A stretch of 64,000 nucleotides of DNA from Glaciecola amylolytica. GTDB taxonomy: Bacteria > Bacteroidota > Bacteroidia > Flavobacteriales_D > Crocinitomicaceae. Location: positions 558,001-622,000 of the forward strand of contig CP034120.1 in the NCBI GenBank assembly GCA_003856375.1. The letters are read 5' to 3'. Each line of letters starts with the position of its first letter. Positions within the stretch are counted from its first letter, which is position 1. A program made the position numbers and the translations under genes. Below the pieces are notes generated by a model. The model was given only the letters and a program-made list of their open reading frames with translations, was not told the DNA's origin and made no database searches. Positions 1-8,279 of this stretch are shown here, one piece after another.

Positions 1-78
1 ATCAAATTATTAATCTTTTGATTTCGAGCAATAACGGGCTTTGACGAAAATAAAATTCACTTTTTTTTCAAAAATCGC

Positions 79-108
79 TTGCAGGAATGAAAATTGAGTG
101 TATCTTTG
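79..108 (+). promoter_or_regulatory. Bacteroidota-type promoter of tRNA-Asp
   Basis: A TTG at 79-81 is followed by exactly 19 bases and then TATCTTTG at 101-108. This matches the Bacteroidota sigma-A consensus (TTG about -33, TAnnTTTG about -7). Transcription would start near 115, leaving a leader of about 65 bases before the tRNA. Bases 1-78 and 109-181 hold nothing else I recognise. Confidence 0.6.
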
Positions 109-181
109 CAACGCTTTTAACGGAAAGCATTACACAATTCGAAAGTTAGCTGTTGCTAACTCCTGCAAAGGAAAAGAAATT

Positions 182-255
182 GGTTTGGTAGTTCAGTTGG
201 TTAGAATACATGCCTGTCACGCATGGGGTCGCGGGTTCGAGTCCCGTCCAGACCG
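182..255 (+). tRNA. tRNA-Asp: tRNA-Asp (anticodon GTC)
   Basis: A full cloverleaf can be folded. The acceptor stem pairs GGTTTGG (182-188) with CCAGACC (248-254), and G255 is the discriminator. The anticodon arm CATGC-CTGTCAC-GCATG carries GTC. The T arm contains GGTTCGAGTCC. The body closely resembles bacterial tRNA-Asp. The 3' CCA is not encoded (the next bases are CAA), so it must be added after transcription. Confidence 0.97.
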
Positions 256-301
256 CAACTGTTAAAAGTAAAGAAAATAGCTTATATGGCTGTAAGCTTA
301 G

Positions 302-337
302 AAAACCCTGGAGTGTATCAAATGCTCCAGGGTTTTT
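302..337 (+). terminator. Rho-independent terminator after tRNA-Asp
   Basis: AAAACCCTGGAG (302-313) and CTCCAGGGTTTT (325-336) form a perfect 12-bp stem around an 11-base loop, and the T run continues past the stem. It lies about 47 bases after the tRNA and just before the next gene, so it should end tRNA transcription. Confidence 0.8.
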
Positions 338-362
338 GCTTTTTAATCAATACTCATCGATT

Positions 363-1091
363 ATGGTGACTCGTATCTATTTGTTACTTACATTTTTTAC
401 AATTATTTTATTTGCAGCTTGTTCTTCAAATGAAAAAACATCTGTTTTTTATTTCCCACAATTAAAACAAACGCAGTATTTACTTACGAATGAGATTAGT
501 ATAAAAAAAAGAGGATTTGTGTATGGAGGATCCTCATATTTGCTGGATCTTGATGGATCAACTTATCTGGTTACAGCAAAACATCTCACGGGGGATGCCA
601 TGGGATTTGATCCGGCACTGGATTTGAAAACGTATTCCGATAGTGCCAACTACTGGCACGGTTTTCCAAGAACGGAAACTCTATCGGAAGAAATTGTCGA
701 AACCACAGATTTATTATACGGAGAGGACATCATGGATGATGTAATCTTGTTAAAGATCAAAAAACAGCCAAAGGAAATCGGGGTTTTTCAACCGAATTTT
801 GAACGCTTGAAAGCTGGAGACCGGGTGTCCATAATAGGTTGTGAGTATGGCGATAGTGATTGTAATCAAAAACAGTTTTTCGGAACTTTTCAGCAATATA
901 CCATCGCTGATCAGATGGAGATTTTTATGGACTCTTCCAATATTCAACCTGCTGGTATGAGTGGAGCTCCGGTTGTAGATAACGAATTCAGAGTGGTTGG
1001 ACATGTTTTGGCAGGAGGAGTATTTGGAGAAAAGAAGATTTTGAAAATATACCTTGCCCCAATTGATCTTGTGAAGAAAATTAAGCGGTAA
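363..1091 (+). CDS. Trypsin-like serine protease lipoprotein
   Basis: The 242-aa product starts with a hydrophobic leader ending LFAAC, so Cys20 is a likely lipidation site. The remainder has the landmarks of a trypsin-like (S1/HtrA-type) protease: His74 in TAKHL, Asp125/126 in DDVILLKI, and Ser200 in GMSGAPVV, a good GxSGxP nucleophile elbow. No PDZ domain follows. I chose ATG 363 because the longer frame from 210 would start inside the tRNA and run through its terminator. Catalytic residues are seen directly; protease activity is inferred from the family. Substrate is unknown. It is probably anchored in the outer membrane or faces the periplasm. Confidence 0.72.
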   Translation: MVTRIYLLLTFFTIILFAACSSNEKTSVFYFPQLKQTQYLLTNEISIKKRGFVYGGSSYLLDLDGSTYLVTAKHLTGDAMGFDPALDLKTYSDSANYWHGFPRTETLSEEIVETTDLLYGEDIMDDVILLKIKKQPKEIGVFQPNFERLKAGDRVSIIGCEYGDSDCNQKQFFGTFQQYTIADQMEIFMDSSNIQPAGMSGAPVVDNEFRVVGHVLAGGVFGEKKILKIYLAPIDLVKKIKR

Positions 1092-1170
1092 AAGATTTGG
1101 CAAAGATTGTTTGAAAACGGATCGAAAGCATAAATGCTATTCAAAAATCCTGATTGAAAAGTTTCGATTC

Positions 1171-1178
1171 TACTTTTG
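1171..1178 (+). promoter_or_regulatory. Possible -7 element upstream of rmuC
   Basis: TACTTTTG fits the Bacteroidota -7 consensus TAnnTTTG and lies 84 bases before the rmuC start. No TTG sits at the expected -33 distance, so this is only a candidate. Confidence 0.25.
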
Positions 1179-1262
1179 ATCTTAACTTACACAAAGGTTC
1201 TAACAAAAGTTATATTGTTCCATCTGGAATACCCAGTATAAAACAGCATTAAATAATCACTT

Positions 1263-2726
1263 ATGCAAATACTCTTAATTATCATAGGCTCCATAATCGG
1301 AGCAACGATAGCCTGGCTTTTCATGAAGCAAAAAAGCACCGGTGAACTGGCTGCTTTGCAAAACGAGATTAAAAATTCGGAAGCCAGAGTTTTGGAAACA
1401 AGTGCAGCGTTAACAGACTTGAAAACGGAGTTGAATAATGAAAGAGCGCAAAAAAGCGAGTTGGAGCGAAGTGCCTTAAAACTCGAATTGAGTGAAGCTT
1501 CCCTGATCCGTGAATTAGAAAGCATCAATGACCGATTGAATAAACTAAACTCGGATTTTGAAAAAAAGACCGCTGAATTCAATGAGATAAACAAGCAACT
1601 TGCTACAGCTGGGGCGACGAATGATTCCTTAATGGAAAAATTAGCGGTGCAAAAAGAGGAAATGGAAAAGCTGAATGAAAAATTCAGTACGGAATTTGAG
1701 AATATTGCGAACCGCATTTTGGAGGAGAAAACAGAGAAATTTACTTCCACGAATAAAACCAATATGGAATCGCTTTTGAAACCTTTGGGTGAAAATTTGG
1801 ACAAATTCAAAACGAAAGTAGAAGAGGTGTATGACAAAGAATCCAAAGAACGCTTTTCTTTGGGTGAAAAGGTCAAAGAGTTGACCGAACTGAATCAGGT
1901 GATTAGTCAGGAAGCCAAAAACCTGACGAATGCCTTGAAAGGAGAATCAAAAACACAAGGTTTGTGGGGTGAAATGATCCTGGAAAGCATTTTGGAGAAA
2001 TCTGGATTGGTAAAAGACCGCGAATATTTCATGGAGCATCAACTAACGGATGATCAAGGTAAGCCCATTGTCTCCGATTCAGAAGGAAAGAAAATGCGCC
2101 CTGATGCGGTGATCAACTATCCGGATAACAGAAGTGTGATTATCGATTCCAAGGTTTCTCTGATCGCGTTTACGCGCTATCTGGAAGCAAACGATCCGGA
2201 AATACAAAAGGCTGAATTGACAGCGCACATTACATCTATCAAAACACATATTCAGGCTTTGAGTGCTAAAGGATATGATGATTACGACAAAGCGCTTGAT
2301 TTTGTAATGATGTTCATTCCGAGTGAACCGGCTTACATTGCAGCTATGCAAGGAGATCCGAATCTCTGGAATTTTGCTTATGACAAACGGATTTTGTTGC
2401 TGAATCCCACGAATTTGATCACCTCATTAAAGCTGATCGTTGATTTGTGGAAACGGGAATATCAAAATCAAAATGCATTAGAAATTGCAGAGCGCGGCGC
2501 CAAATTGTATGATAAATTCGTTGGATTTGTTTCCAACATGGAAGATATCGGGACGCATTTGGGCAGAGCACAAGGCAAATACGAAGAAGCATATAAACAG
2601 CTGCATACAGGAAACGATAATCTGGTTCTTCAGGCAACAAAGCTCAAAAATCTCGGATTAAAGCCTAAAAAGGAATTACCCAAACAAATCGAGAATCAGG
2701 CATCCCAAAGTGATTTGGACTCGTAA
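1263..2726 (+). CDS. rmuC: DNA recombination protein RmuC
   Basis: The 487-aa product has the usual RmuC plan. A single N-terminal membrane helix (about residues 2-20) is followed by a long Glu/Lys-rich coiled coil (about 25-190) and the conserved C-terminal RmuC domain (about 200-440). That domain includes QGLWGEMILE, RPDAVINYPD, IIDSKVSL, FVMMFIPSEPAY and LLNPTNLI. The domain is nuclease-like and the family is known for limiting inversions and other rearrangements at repeats. It is a single gene with its own upstream region. It ends 20 bp from the convergent T9SS gene, with no clear terminator between them. Confidence 0.93.
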   Translation: MQILLIIIGSIIGATIAWLFMKQKSTGELAALQNEIKNSEARVLETSAALTDLKTELNNERAQKSELERSALKLELSEASLIRELESINDRLNKLNSDFEKKTAEFNEINKQLATAGATNDSLMEKLAVQKEEMEKLNEKFSTEFENIANRILEEKTEKFTSTNKTNMESLLKPLGENLDKFKTKVEEVYDKESKERFSLGEKVKELTELNQVISQEAKNLTNALKGESKTQGLWGEMILESILEKSGLVKDREYFMEHQLTDDQGKPIVSDSEGKKMRPDAVINYPDNRSVIIDSKVSLIAFTRYLEANDPEIQKAELTAHITSIKTHIQALSAKGYDDYDKALDFVMMFIPSEPAYIAAMQGDPNLWNFAYDKRILLLNPTNLITSLKLIVDLWKREYQNQNALEIAERGAKLYDKFVGFVSNMEDIGTHLGRAQGKYEEAYKQLHTGNDNLVLQATKLKNLGLKPKKELPKQIENQASQSDLDS

Positions 2727-2746
2727 ACAGAAAATTTTAGTACGAA

Positions 2747-4120
2747 TCAATCGCGTAGAAGAACCACTTTTTGATTGAATGTTTTCTCCGGAGTACTGAT
2801 TCGGATGACATAAACTCCATTCGGCATTTCATCGAAACGAATCTGCTTGTTTTGAAGATCAATCGGGATGTTTTCCACGGTTTTTCCTTCCGGATTCATG
2901 ACACTTATTCCGGTTATATGTTCATCTGTAAGAATGGTCACGATGTTTTTCGCCGGATTTGGGTAAATACGGAGTCCGGTTTCCGCCATTTGACAATTTT
3001 CGAGATAAACGATGTTGTGTGTTGTTGTTACAGCACTATTATCAGTTTGCAATAAGCGATAATACACATTTCTGATTGGAGCTGAAGCATCGGTCCAGGA
3101 ATAATTTGTCTGCATGGAAGTTGTTCCTGTACCGTCAAGTGTTGCAATTGCTGACCAGTTAAGGGCATCAAAACTGCTTTCGATCGTGAAAAAATCATTG
3201 TTAAACTCACTGGCTGTGCTCCAGCGAAGAACCACTTGTTCGTCCTCACATTGGGCTGTGAATCCCAGAAGTTCTACCGGCAAAGGATTCATCGGAGTGC
3301 TGGATGCCAGGGTGAACGGACTGAATGCGGTGACGGGTGCTCCGGAAATGATTGTTCCGGCGGTAGTGGTACCCATCGTCCCGCTGTTTCCCTTATCAGT
3401 CCATTGAGTACCATCCCAGCGGGCTATGCGCAGGTCGCCCATGAGTGTAATGCCACAACTGCGCGGAGTGTCCCAACTAAGAGTTACGGATACATTCGAA
3501 GAGCCCGTTGTGCGGTCAAGCATCCAGTATTCACATTCCGACACGTGATGGAGTGTGGGCTCGAGACTCCAGGTAATATAAGGTACTGTGTTTGGTGATA
3601 CCTGAAAATATTCTGCCGTGAATTGATCCGTGACAACTGCCGGTGCTGAAATGGCAATTGGTGCGTAAACCACATTTTTTCCTACAGGAAAGATGAAGCT
3701 TGAATTTCCGGTTTTAACTGCCGGACCCGAAACAAAGCTGTTGTTGCTCGCTCCGGTAACAGCTGAAGTGGATGTGAGTGTCAGAATATTTGCAGCTGTT
3801 GTGTTGAGATATCCGTCCGCAAAAGTCAATGTTCCGTTTACATTCAATGCTTGTGCAAGTGTAATGCCGGCAGTACTGCTGTTATTCAAACGGAGGTTTT
3901 TTAAAGTGCTTACCACACTGCCTCCAAAAGTTTGCAGATTGGAACCTGCAAGTGTAATCAATGTACCAGAATCGACGATTGCGCCATTGTTGGTTACGTC
4001 TCCGTAAATAGTCACATTCGCTCCTGTAAATGTCCGGATGTTGCCTGAATTGGTTAACTGGGCATTTGCCTCACCGGACCCGGTAAGAATTACCAACGTA
4101 ATGATGATGAACTTTTTCAT
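2747..4120 (-). CDS. T9SS type A sorting domain surface protein
   Basis: The 457-aa product has a Sec signal peptide (residues 1-20, ending ANA). An N-terminal repetitive beta region rich in N, T, G and L (about 21-120) looks like a beta-solenoid, and a beta-sandwich-like middle follows. The last 76 residues are a T9SS type A sorting domain with YPNPA near residue 386 and the GVYVIRI and KVVLLRD motifs. It should be exported by Sec, carried across the outer membrane by T9SS and fixed to the surface. No enzyme motif is visible; adhesion is a guess. It lies 12 bp after the 468-aa gene and is probably co-transcribed with it. Confidence 0.85.
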   Translation of the reverse strand: MKKFIIITLVILTGSGEANAQLTNSGNIRTFTGANVTIYGDVTNNGAIVDSGTLITLAGSNLQTFGGSVVSTLKNLRLNNSSTAGITLAQALNVNGTLTFADGYLNTTAANILTLTSTSAVTGASNNSFVSGPAVKTGNSSFIFPVGKNVVYAPIAISAPAVVTDQFTAEYFQVSPNTVPYITWSLEPTLHHVSECEYWMLDRTTGSSNVSVTLSWDTPRSCGITLMGDLRIARWDGTQWTDKGNSGTMGTTTAGTIISGAPVTAFSPFTLASSTPMNPLPVELLGFTAQCEDEQVVLRWSTASEFNNDFFTIESSFDALNWSAIATLDGTGTTSMQTNYSWTDASAPIRNVYYRLLQTDNSAVTTTHNIVYLENCQMAETGLRIYPNPAKNIVTILTDEHITGISVMNPEGKTVENIPIDLQNKQIRFDEMPNGVYVIRISTPEKTFNQKVVLLRD

Positions 4121-4132
4121 AATGCTCCGGTT

Positions 4133-5539
4133 TTATTCCATGGAAAGATTCAGAGTCTGGACAGTTACACTGGTTGTTGCAGACTGATTTTCTACCCATA
4201 CTTCAACATAATCATTGGGAGCGAGTGTTGCCCAGGCGGAAATTGCCAGAGATACCTGATCTGTGCTGTTGATGACTTTCACATCCTGGCGGGATTCCGG
4301 GATTATCACTCCGTTCTTTGCGATGTAAAATGAAAAATAGCGATTGGAACTCGGCTGTGTAATACTTAATGAGCTCGAGATCATAAATGAACGGGTTTTG
4401 CTTCCGGTATATGTGAGCCGGTTATTGGTGGGATGCGTCATCCGGTATAGGTTTGTTGAAGCGGTTGTTCCCAATGCTTTTACTGCTACACCTGCAGAGG
4501 CAAAGGTTGTGGCAACCGGCACGGTGACGTACATGTTTCCTCCGGCAACACCGTCTTTCTGCGTGTTTAAACCAGTCGCTTCAACTTCCCATGCATTGGT
4601 AAAAGTTCCGGTTACATAGGTTCCTGTACCTACAAACATGATTACTTTGGCAGATCCTGCATTAATACTTGTGATTCCACTGATATGAAGCGCAGTTGCA
4701 GAGTTTACGGAAGTTGTAAGCCGATCGCCGCCAAGTAGTTGAATGACGTTAAAAGTCCCGATAAAACGTTCGTAAATATTGGAGTTGGATGCATCCCAAA
4801 GCATGTTGTTCAGTACTACGTTGTTGTCATTTTGAAACGTAATTCCGTTCGTGTTGGAGAAGTAAGCGACAGTTGAAAAGAAAACCGTTCCGCCCACGCC
4901 AGTAATGGTTCCGACACTGCTGCATCCCAGAATAAAGCAATTTTGGACAAGCATGTTCTGAGCAGTTGCCAAAGCGTTGATATTGAAAATACTTCCGGAA
5001 GCTGCTGTCAGGGTAAGGAAACGCAGGTTTCCCGTTTTATCGCCTGTAAACAGCGAACCTGCGCCGGTATAAACGAGTTTGTCATTGGAAGAATCGTCTC
5101 CTTTTACAGTACAGCCATTCAGATTGATTGGGGTTGTGAGTGTAATGGTTCCATTGATTTCGTATTCGATCCCGCTTACAAGGGTGATGACACCTGCTAC
5201 CGGAGCAGGAAGATCAGCAACTGATTTTACAAGGACATAATTGTCCCTTCCTATTCGAAGCATAACCCATCTGGCAGAATTCCAGTAATAGTATCCGTCT
5301 GGAAGTGTTCCACCGTCACTGTAAACCAGTGTTCCTTCGGCAACTGTGGCGGTCATTGGAGCTGTACTTGTGTAGCTGTTCAGCGCCACTCTCGGAGGTA
5401 AAAAACCTTTATTGGTACTTTCAAGCTCCAACATGGAATTGGCGTTGATGGTATTGGGATTGTCCCCGATCTTCACTTGAGCTGCTAATGGAGCAATGCT
5501 GCTAATAACTACAGTAATTAAAAGAAATAGATTTTTCAT
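4133..5539 (-). CDS. Exported beta-rich surface protein of unknown function
   Basis: The 468-aa product has a signal peptide (residues 1-20, ending PLAAQ). The mature start contains MLELESTNKGFLPPR, a phrase common in exported Bacteroidota surface proteins. The middle (about 110-270) has short Asn- and Val-rich strands like a right-handed beta-helix. The C-terminal part is a predicted beta-sandwich ending VTVQTLNLSME. No T9SS sorting domain is visible, so the route past the periplasm is unclear. It is the first gene of a two-gene minus-strand unit with the T9SS protein downstream. The two may act together on the surface (inference). Confidence 0.65.
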   Translation of the reverse strand: MKNLFLLITVVISSIAPLAAQVKIGDNPNTINANSMLELESTNKGFLPPRVALNSYTSTAPMTATVAEGTLVYSDGGTLPDGYYYWNSARWVMLRIGRDNYVLVKSVADLPAPVAGVITLVSGIEYEINGTITLTTPINLNGCTVKGDDSSNDKLVYTGAGSLFTGDKTGNLRFLTLTAASGSIFNINALATAQNMLVQNCFILGCSSVGTITGVGGTVFFSTVAYFSNTNGITFQNDNNVVLNNMLWDASNSNIYERFIGTFNVIQLLGGDRLTTSVNSATALHISGITSINAGSAKVIMFVGTGTYVTGTFTNAWEVEATGLNTQKDGVAGGNMYVTVPVATTFASAGVAVKALGTTASTNLYRMTHPTNNRLTYTGSKTRSFMISSSLSITQPSSNRYFSFYIAKNGVIIPESRQDVKVINSTDQVSLAISAWATLAPNDYVEVWVENQSATTSVTVQTLNLSME

Positions 5540-5771
5540 AACTCTGATGTTTTATGATTTGACATAATAAACATGATACCAGATACAGGCTTACACACTT
5601 GAGTTATGAAGTATAAGTGATAGCGAATTGTATCCAAGTTACAAAAGTGATTTGTTAAATCCAAAAAATGTTGAGTGGTGTTTATAGGCGAAATATTCAA
5701 TTTTTTTGAGTAGGGAGATTACATATTAAACGTATCTCTTACAATACATCCTTAATTTTTCCTGAGTTTTT

Positions 5772-5779
5772 TACCTTTG
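5772..5779 (+). promoter_or_regulatory. Possible -7 element for the TPR gene
   Basis: TACCTTTG matches TAnnTTTG and lies 23 bases before the TPR gene start. No TTG is found at -33. The rest of 5540-5802 is AT-rich and shows no other feature I can support. Confidence 0.35.
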
Positions 5780-5802
5780 TAATATCATTACAGATTATTT
5801 TT

Positions 5803-6726
5803 ATGATGTTTCAACAACTTACACCATTACTTTTTATCGCCTTTAGTTTTTTTTCTTTTGCTCAGGAATCTAAATTGATTACAAAGGGAGCAGAAATGTT
5901 TAGCAACGGAGATTATAAAGGTGCCCTTAAATCGTTTAACAAAGAATCAGAGCAAAATAATTCTGCCAGGGTCAAATTTTGGATTGCCAGCTGTTATTTT
6001 AAAATGGAAAAATTTGAAGTAGCAAAAAAAGGATTTTTGGAAATTGTCAGACGAGGAATCCTTGACGAAGAGCAAGAGATGTCGCTGACAAATTTAGGAA
6101 GTTGCTATCGTGAGTTGAATCAAATCGATAGTGCTTTTTATTATTATGATCAGGCAATAGATGAATTTCCGGCTTCAGCAGATGCTTATTTTAATAAAGG
6201 ACAGTTGTTGTATTTTCAGTCTAGGTTTAATGAGGCAAAAGATGTTTTTACAGCGGCTATTTCAATTGATTCTACAGATTGGCTTTATTATATCAAAAGA
6301 CAGGAAATTTCATTTATCCTGAATGAATATGATGATGCTTTGAATGATATGCTGAAGGCTCAGAAGTTAAATCCGAAATTGAATATTAGTGTTAATATCG
6401 CTTATTGCTATTCCATGCTTGGAAGATATCGTGAAGCGGATTTAATTTACAAGCAAATCTATGATGAAAAGGATTTTATAATCCTCAATAATTATGGATT
6501 AATCAAACACAAATTGGGAAATTCCAAAGAAGGTGAAGAAATGATCTGGAAATCACTAAAGCTGAATCCTGGAAACTCATATGCCTATCGAAATCTTGCA
6601 ATAATAGCAATTGATAGTGATGATATTGTGAAAGCCTGCACTTATTTGAAAAAAGCAAAAGAGTTGAATTTTTCCTCGGATCATGGTGCGGAAGTTGATA
6701 ATTTGCTATTGAAACATTGCAATTAA
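5803..6726 (+). CDS. Exported TPR-repeat protein
   Basis: The 307-aa product begins with a signal peptide (residues 1-20, FSFFSFAQ). About seven to eight tetratricopeptide repeats follow, recognisable from the spacing of W/L/G/Y and A/F/Y/A/P positions, for example GDYKGALKSFNKES, ADAYFNKGQLLYFQSRFNEA and NSYAYRNLAIIAIDSDD. TPR arrays bind other proteins, so a periplasmic scaffold role is likely, but no partner is suggested by the neighbours. It stands alone, with its own possible promoter. Confidence 0.8.
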   Translation: MMFQQLTPLLFIAFSFFSFAQESKLITKGAEMFSNGDYKGALKSFNKESEQNNSARVKFWIASCYFKMEKFEVAKKGFLEIVRRGILDEEQEMSLTNLGSCYRELNQIDSAFYYYDQAIDEFPASADAYFNKGQLLYFQSRFNEAKDVFTAAISIDSTDWLYYIKRQEISFILNEYDDALNDMLKAQKLNPKLNISVNIAYCYSMLGRYREADLIYKQIYDEKDFIILNNYGLIKHKLGNSKEGEEMIWKSLKLNPGNSYAYRNLAIIAIDSDDIVKACTYLKKAKELNFSSDHGAEVDNLLLKHCN

Positions 6727-6900
6727 GAGTCTTTACGAGTTGTGAGTTTTGTGATTTCAATCAGGATTATTGTTCTATAAGATTTGAGTTCGATGGCCTT
6801 TCGTTGAGCACTGCCTTTTGGATTTGAAGGATTGAGTTTTCTGAAGTAAATCACTGCTCTGATATGAAATGCAAAGGAAACTTTTCCGTACTTTTAAATC

Positions 6901-7572
6901 GTGAAATACTTAGTCACCGTTTTGTTGTGTTGCTCTTTCCTGACGCTTTTTGGTCAGCGAAATCGTCAGCAGATCTCTTCTGCGGATCTGATTTATGGTT
7001 TCCGTACTTTAAATCGCCCGATGTTCGGGGCAGAAGTGAGACAGAAATACAGCACTTTTTCCGATTTTCAATGGTCTCAGCCTTTGCAGTATGTAGGAGC
7101 GGGGATTACAGTTCTGGGAGATTCGATTGATACGAGAGGGAAGTTCTTTATCGGAAATTTGCAAATTGTGGCTTATCTGCCTCAACGCATTTCTATCAAT
7201 GACAGCTTGACGGCAAAGTCGGGAGGATTCAATTTCGGATTGACCTTTTTGGGGTTGGATGCCTTTCCGAATAGTAAGTATTTTGATCTGGTTTTTAATT
7301 TTGGATTTGATGCAGGACGCATTTTATTGACCAATCCCGGGCTTCATCAGCGGAATCTGTACTTTGCTCCGAAAATTTCCATTCAGCCGAAAGTGAGAAT
7401 GGGACCAGTGGCCTTGTCCATTGTTGCTGAATACGGATACGATCTCACAAAAGATAAATGGCAGAAAACCTGGTTCGGACCGCGAAATCAAAACAATCTG
7501 ACACCGTATTCGAATAAAATCGGAGGACTTTCCGGACTTTCCTGGTTCATTACTTTGGGTTACGTTTTATAG
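6901..7572 (+). CDS. Exported hypothetical protein
   Basis: The 223-aa product starts at a GTG and has a signal peptide (residues 1-18, ending LFGQ). The mature part has alternating hydrophobic strands with aromatic ends (FNFGLTFLGLDAFP, YFDLVFNFGFDAG, LSIVAEYGYDL) and ends in an aromatic/hydrophobic residue pattern (WFITLGYVL). This fits a small outer-membrane beta-barrel or a related beta fold. I recognise no family. The GTG is the first start giving a signal peptide in this frame. The gene is single and convergent with the T2SS-like operon. Confidence 0.6.
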   Translation: MKYLVTVLLCCSFLTLFGQRNRQQISSADLIYGFRTLNRPMFGAEVRQKYSTFSDFQWSQPLQYVGAGITVLGDSIDTRGKFFIGNLQIVAYLPQRISINDSLTAKSGGFNFGLTFLGLDAFPNSKYFDLVFNFGFDAGRILLTNPGLHQRNLYFAPKISIQPKVRMGPVALSIVAEYGYDLTKDKWQKTWFGPRNQNNLTPYSNKIGGLSGLSWFITLGYVL

Positions 7573-7781
7573 GAAACCCCTTATTCCTGTTGGGCTAATA
7601 GATGATATCTATCCGTCTTTTGAAGTGTGTTTTTTACAAAATAATGTCCGGGAGTTTAAGTGATTTTTGAAATTTCCCACAGATAGTATGTAAATTAAAT
7701 CTACGCCCCTCTGCGTAATCTGCTGGAAATAATACATCACCTACGTTTTCGTACAGTACCTTTTACAAAACCACCCCTAAA

Positions 7782-8279
7782 TCAATTCAAGGCAATCGTC
7801 TTTACCTCCTTCTGAAATGCAATCACAATACTTTCCCGCTTAATGGATTTTACCGTCAATCCGTCAAACAATTCCTCATTCGGGTAAATCTTATACATGA
7901 TTCCGTCAACAGAAATAAGTGCCCGGGGTTTCTTTGAACTTGTTTTCTGCACAATTCCGAAGTATTTGATGGCAGGCCAGTAAACAATCGGCTTTTCCTT
8001 TTTCGGAGGTGGCGGTTTCGGGATATTCTCATTGAGAGCATTGAGATTGGGCGATTGAGGCGTTGTACTCATTCCTGAGTTTTTCAAAAACGGATCCGGG
8101 TAATTTGCTCTTAAATGAAAATCTTTCTTGGGTTTGATGTTTTCTACCTGAAGCTTGTCCGTAAGAGGAGCAGGGATGCTTGAATCATCCCCAATATTGG
8201 AACTGATTCGCACAAACAACTTGAAGTAGATAAAACCTACAACTGCAATTAAGACATATGTAAAACGCTTGTTTTTCAC
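7782..8279 (-). CDS. PilP/GspC-like inner-membrane protein
   Basis: The 165-aa product has one N-terminal membrane helix (about residues 7-25) and a proline-rich linker with NIPKPPPPKKEK near residue 90. A C-terminal beta domain follows (about 100-165, with YFGIVQKTSSKKPRALISVDG-type spacing, then a short Lys-rich end). Membrane anchor, DPFL-type motif, Pro-rich linker and small beta domain match PilP/GspC (HR domain) proteins, which link the inner-membrane platform to the secretin. It is the last gene of the operon and overlaps the FN3-like gene by 4 bp (ATGA). The family call rests on architecture and position rather than strong motifs. Confidence 0.55.
   Translation of the reverse strand: MKNKRFTYVLIAVVGFIYFKLFVRISSNIGDDSSIPAPLTDKLQVENIKPKKDFHLRANYPDPFLKNSGMSTTPQSPNLNALNENIPKPPPPKKEKPIVYWPAIKYFGIVQKTSSKKPRALISVDGIMYKIYPNEELFDGLTVKSIKRESIVIAFQKEVKTIALN

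Noticed and set aside
210-362. Extended start of the protease-like gene at 210
   Set aside because: It begins inside tRNA-Asp and passes the terminator; the ATG at 363 gives a proper lipoprotein leader.
1187-1876. 229-aa minus-strand frame rich in Ser and Phe
   Set aside because: It lies opposite rmuC coiled-coil codons, and its composition is what the reverse of Lys/Glu-rich coding gives.
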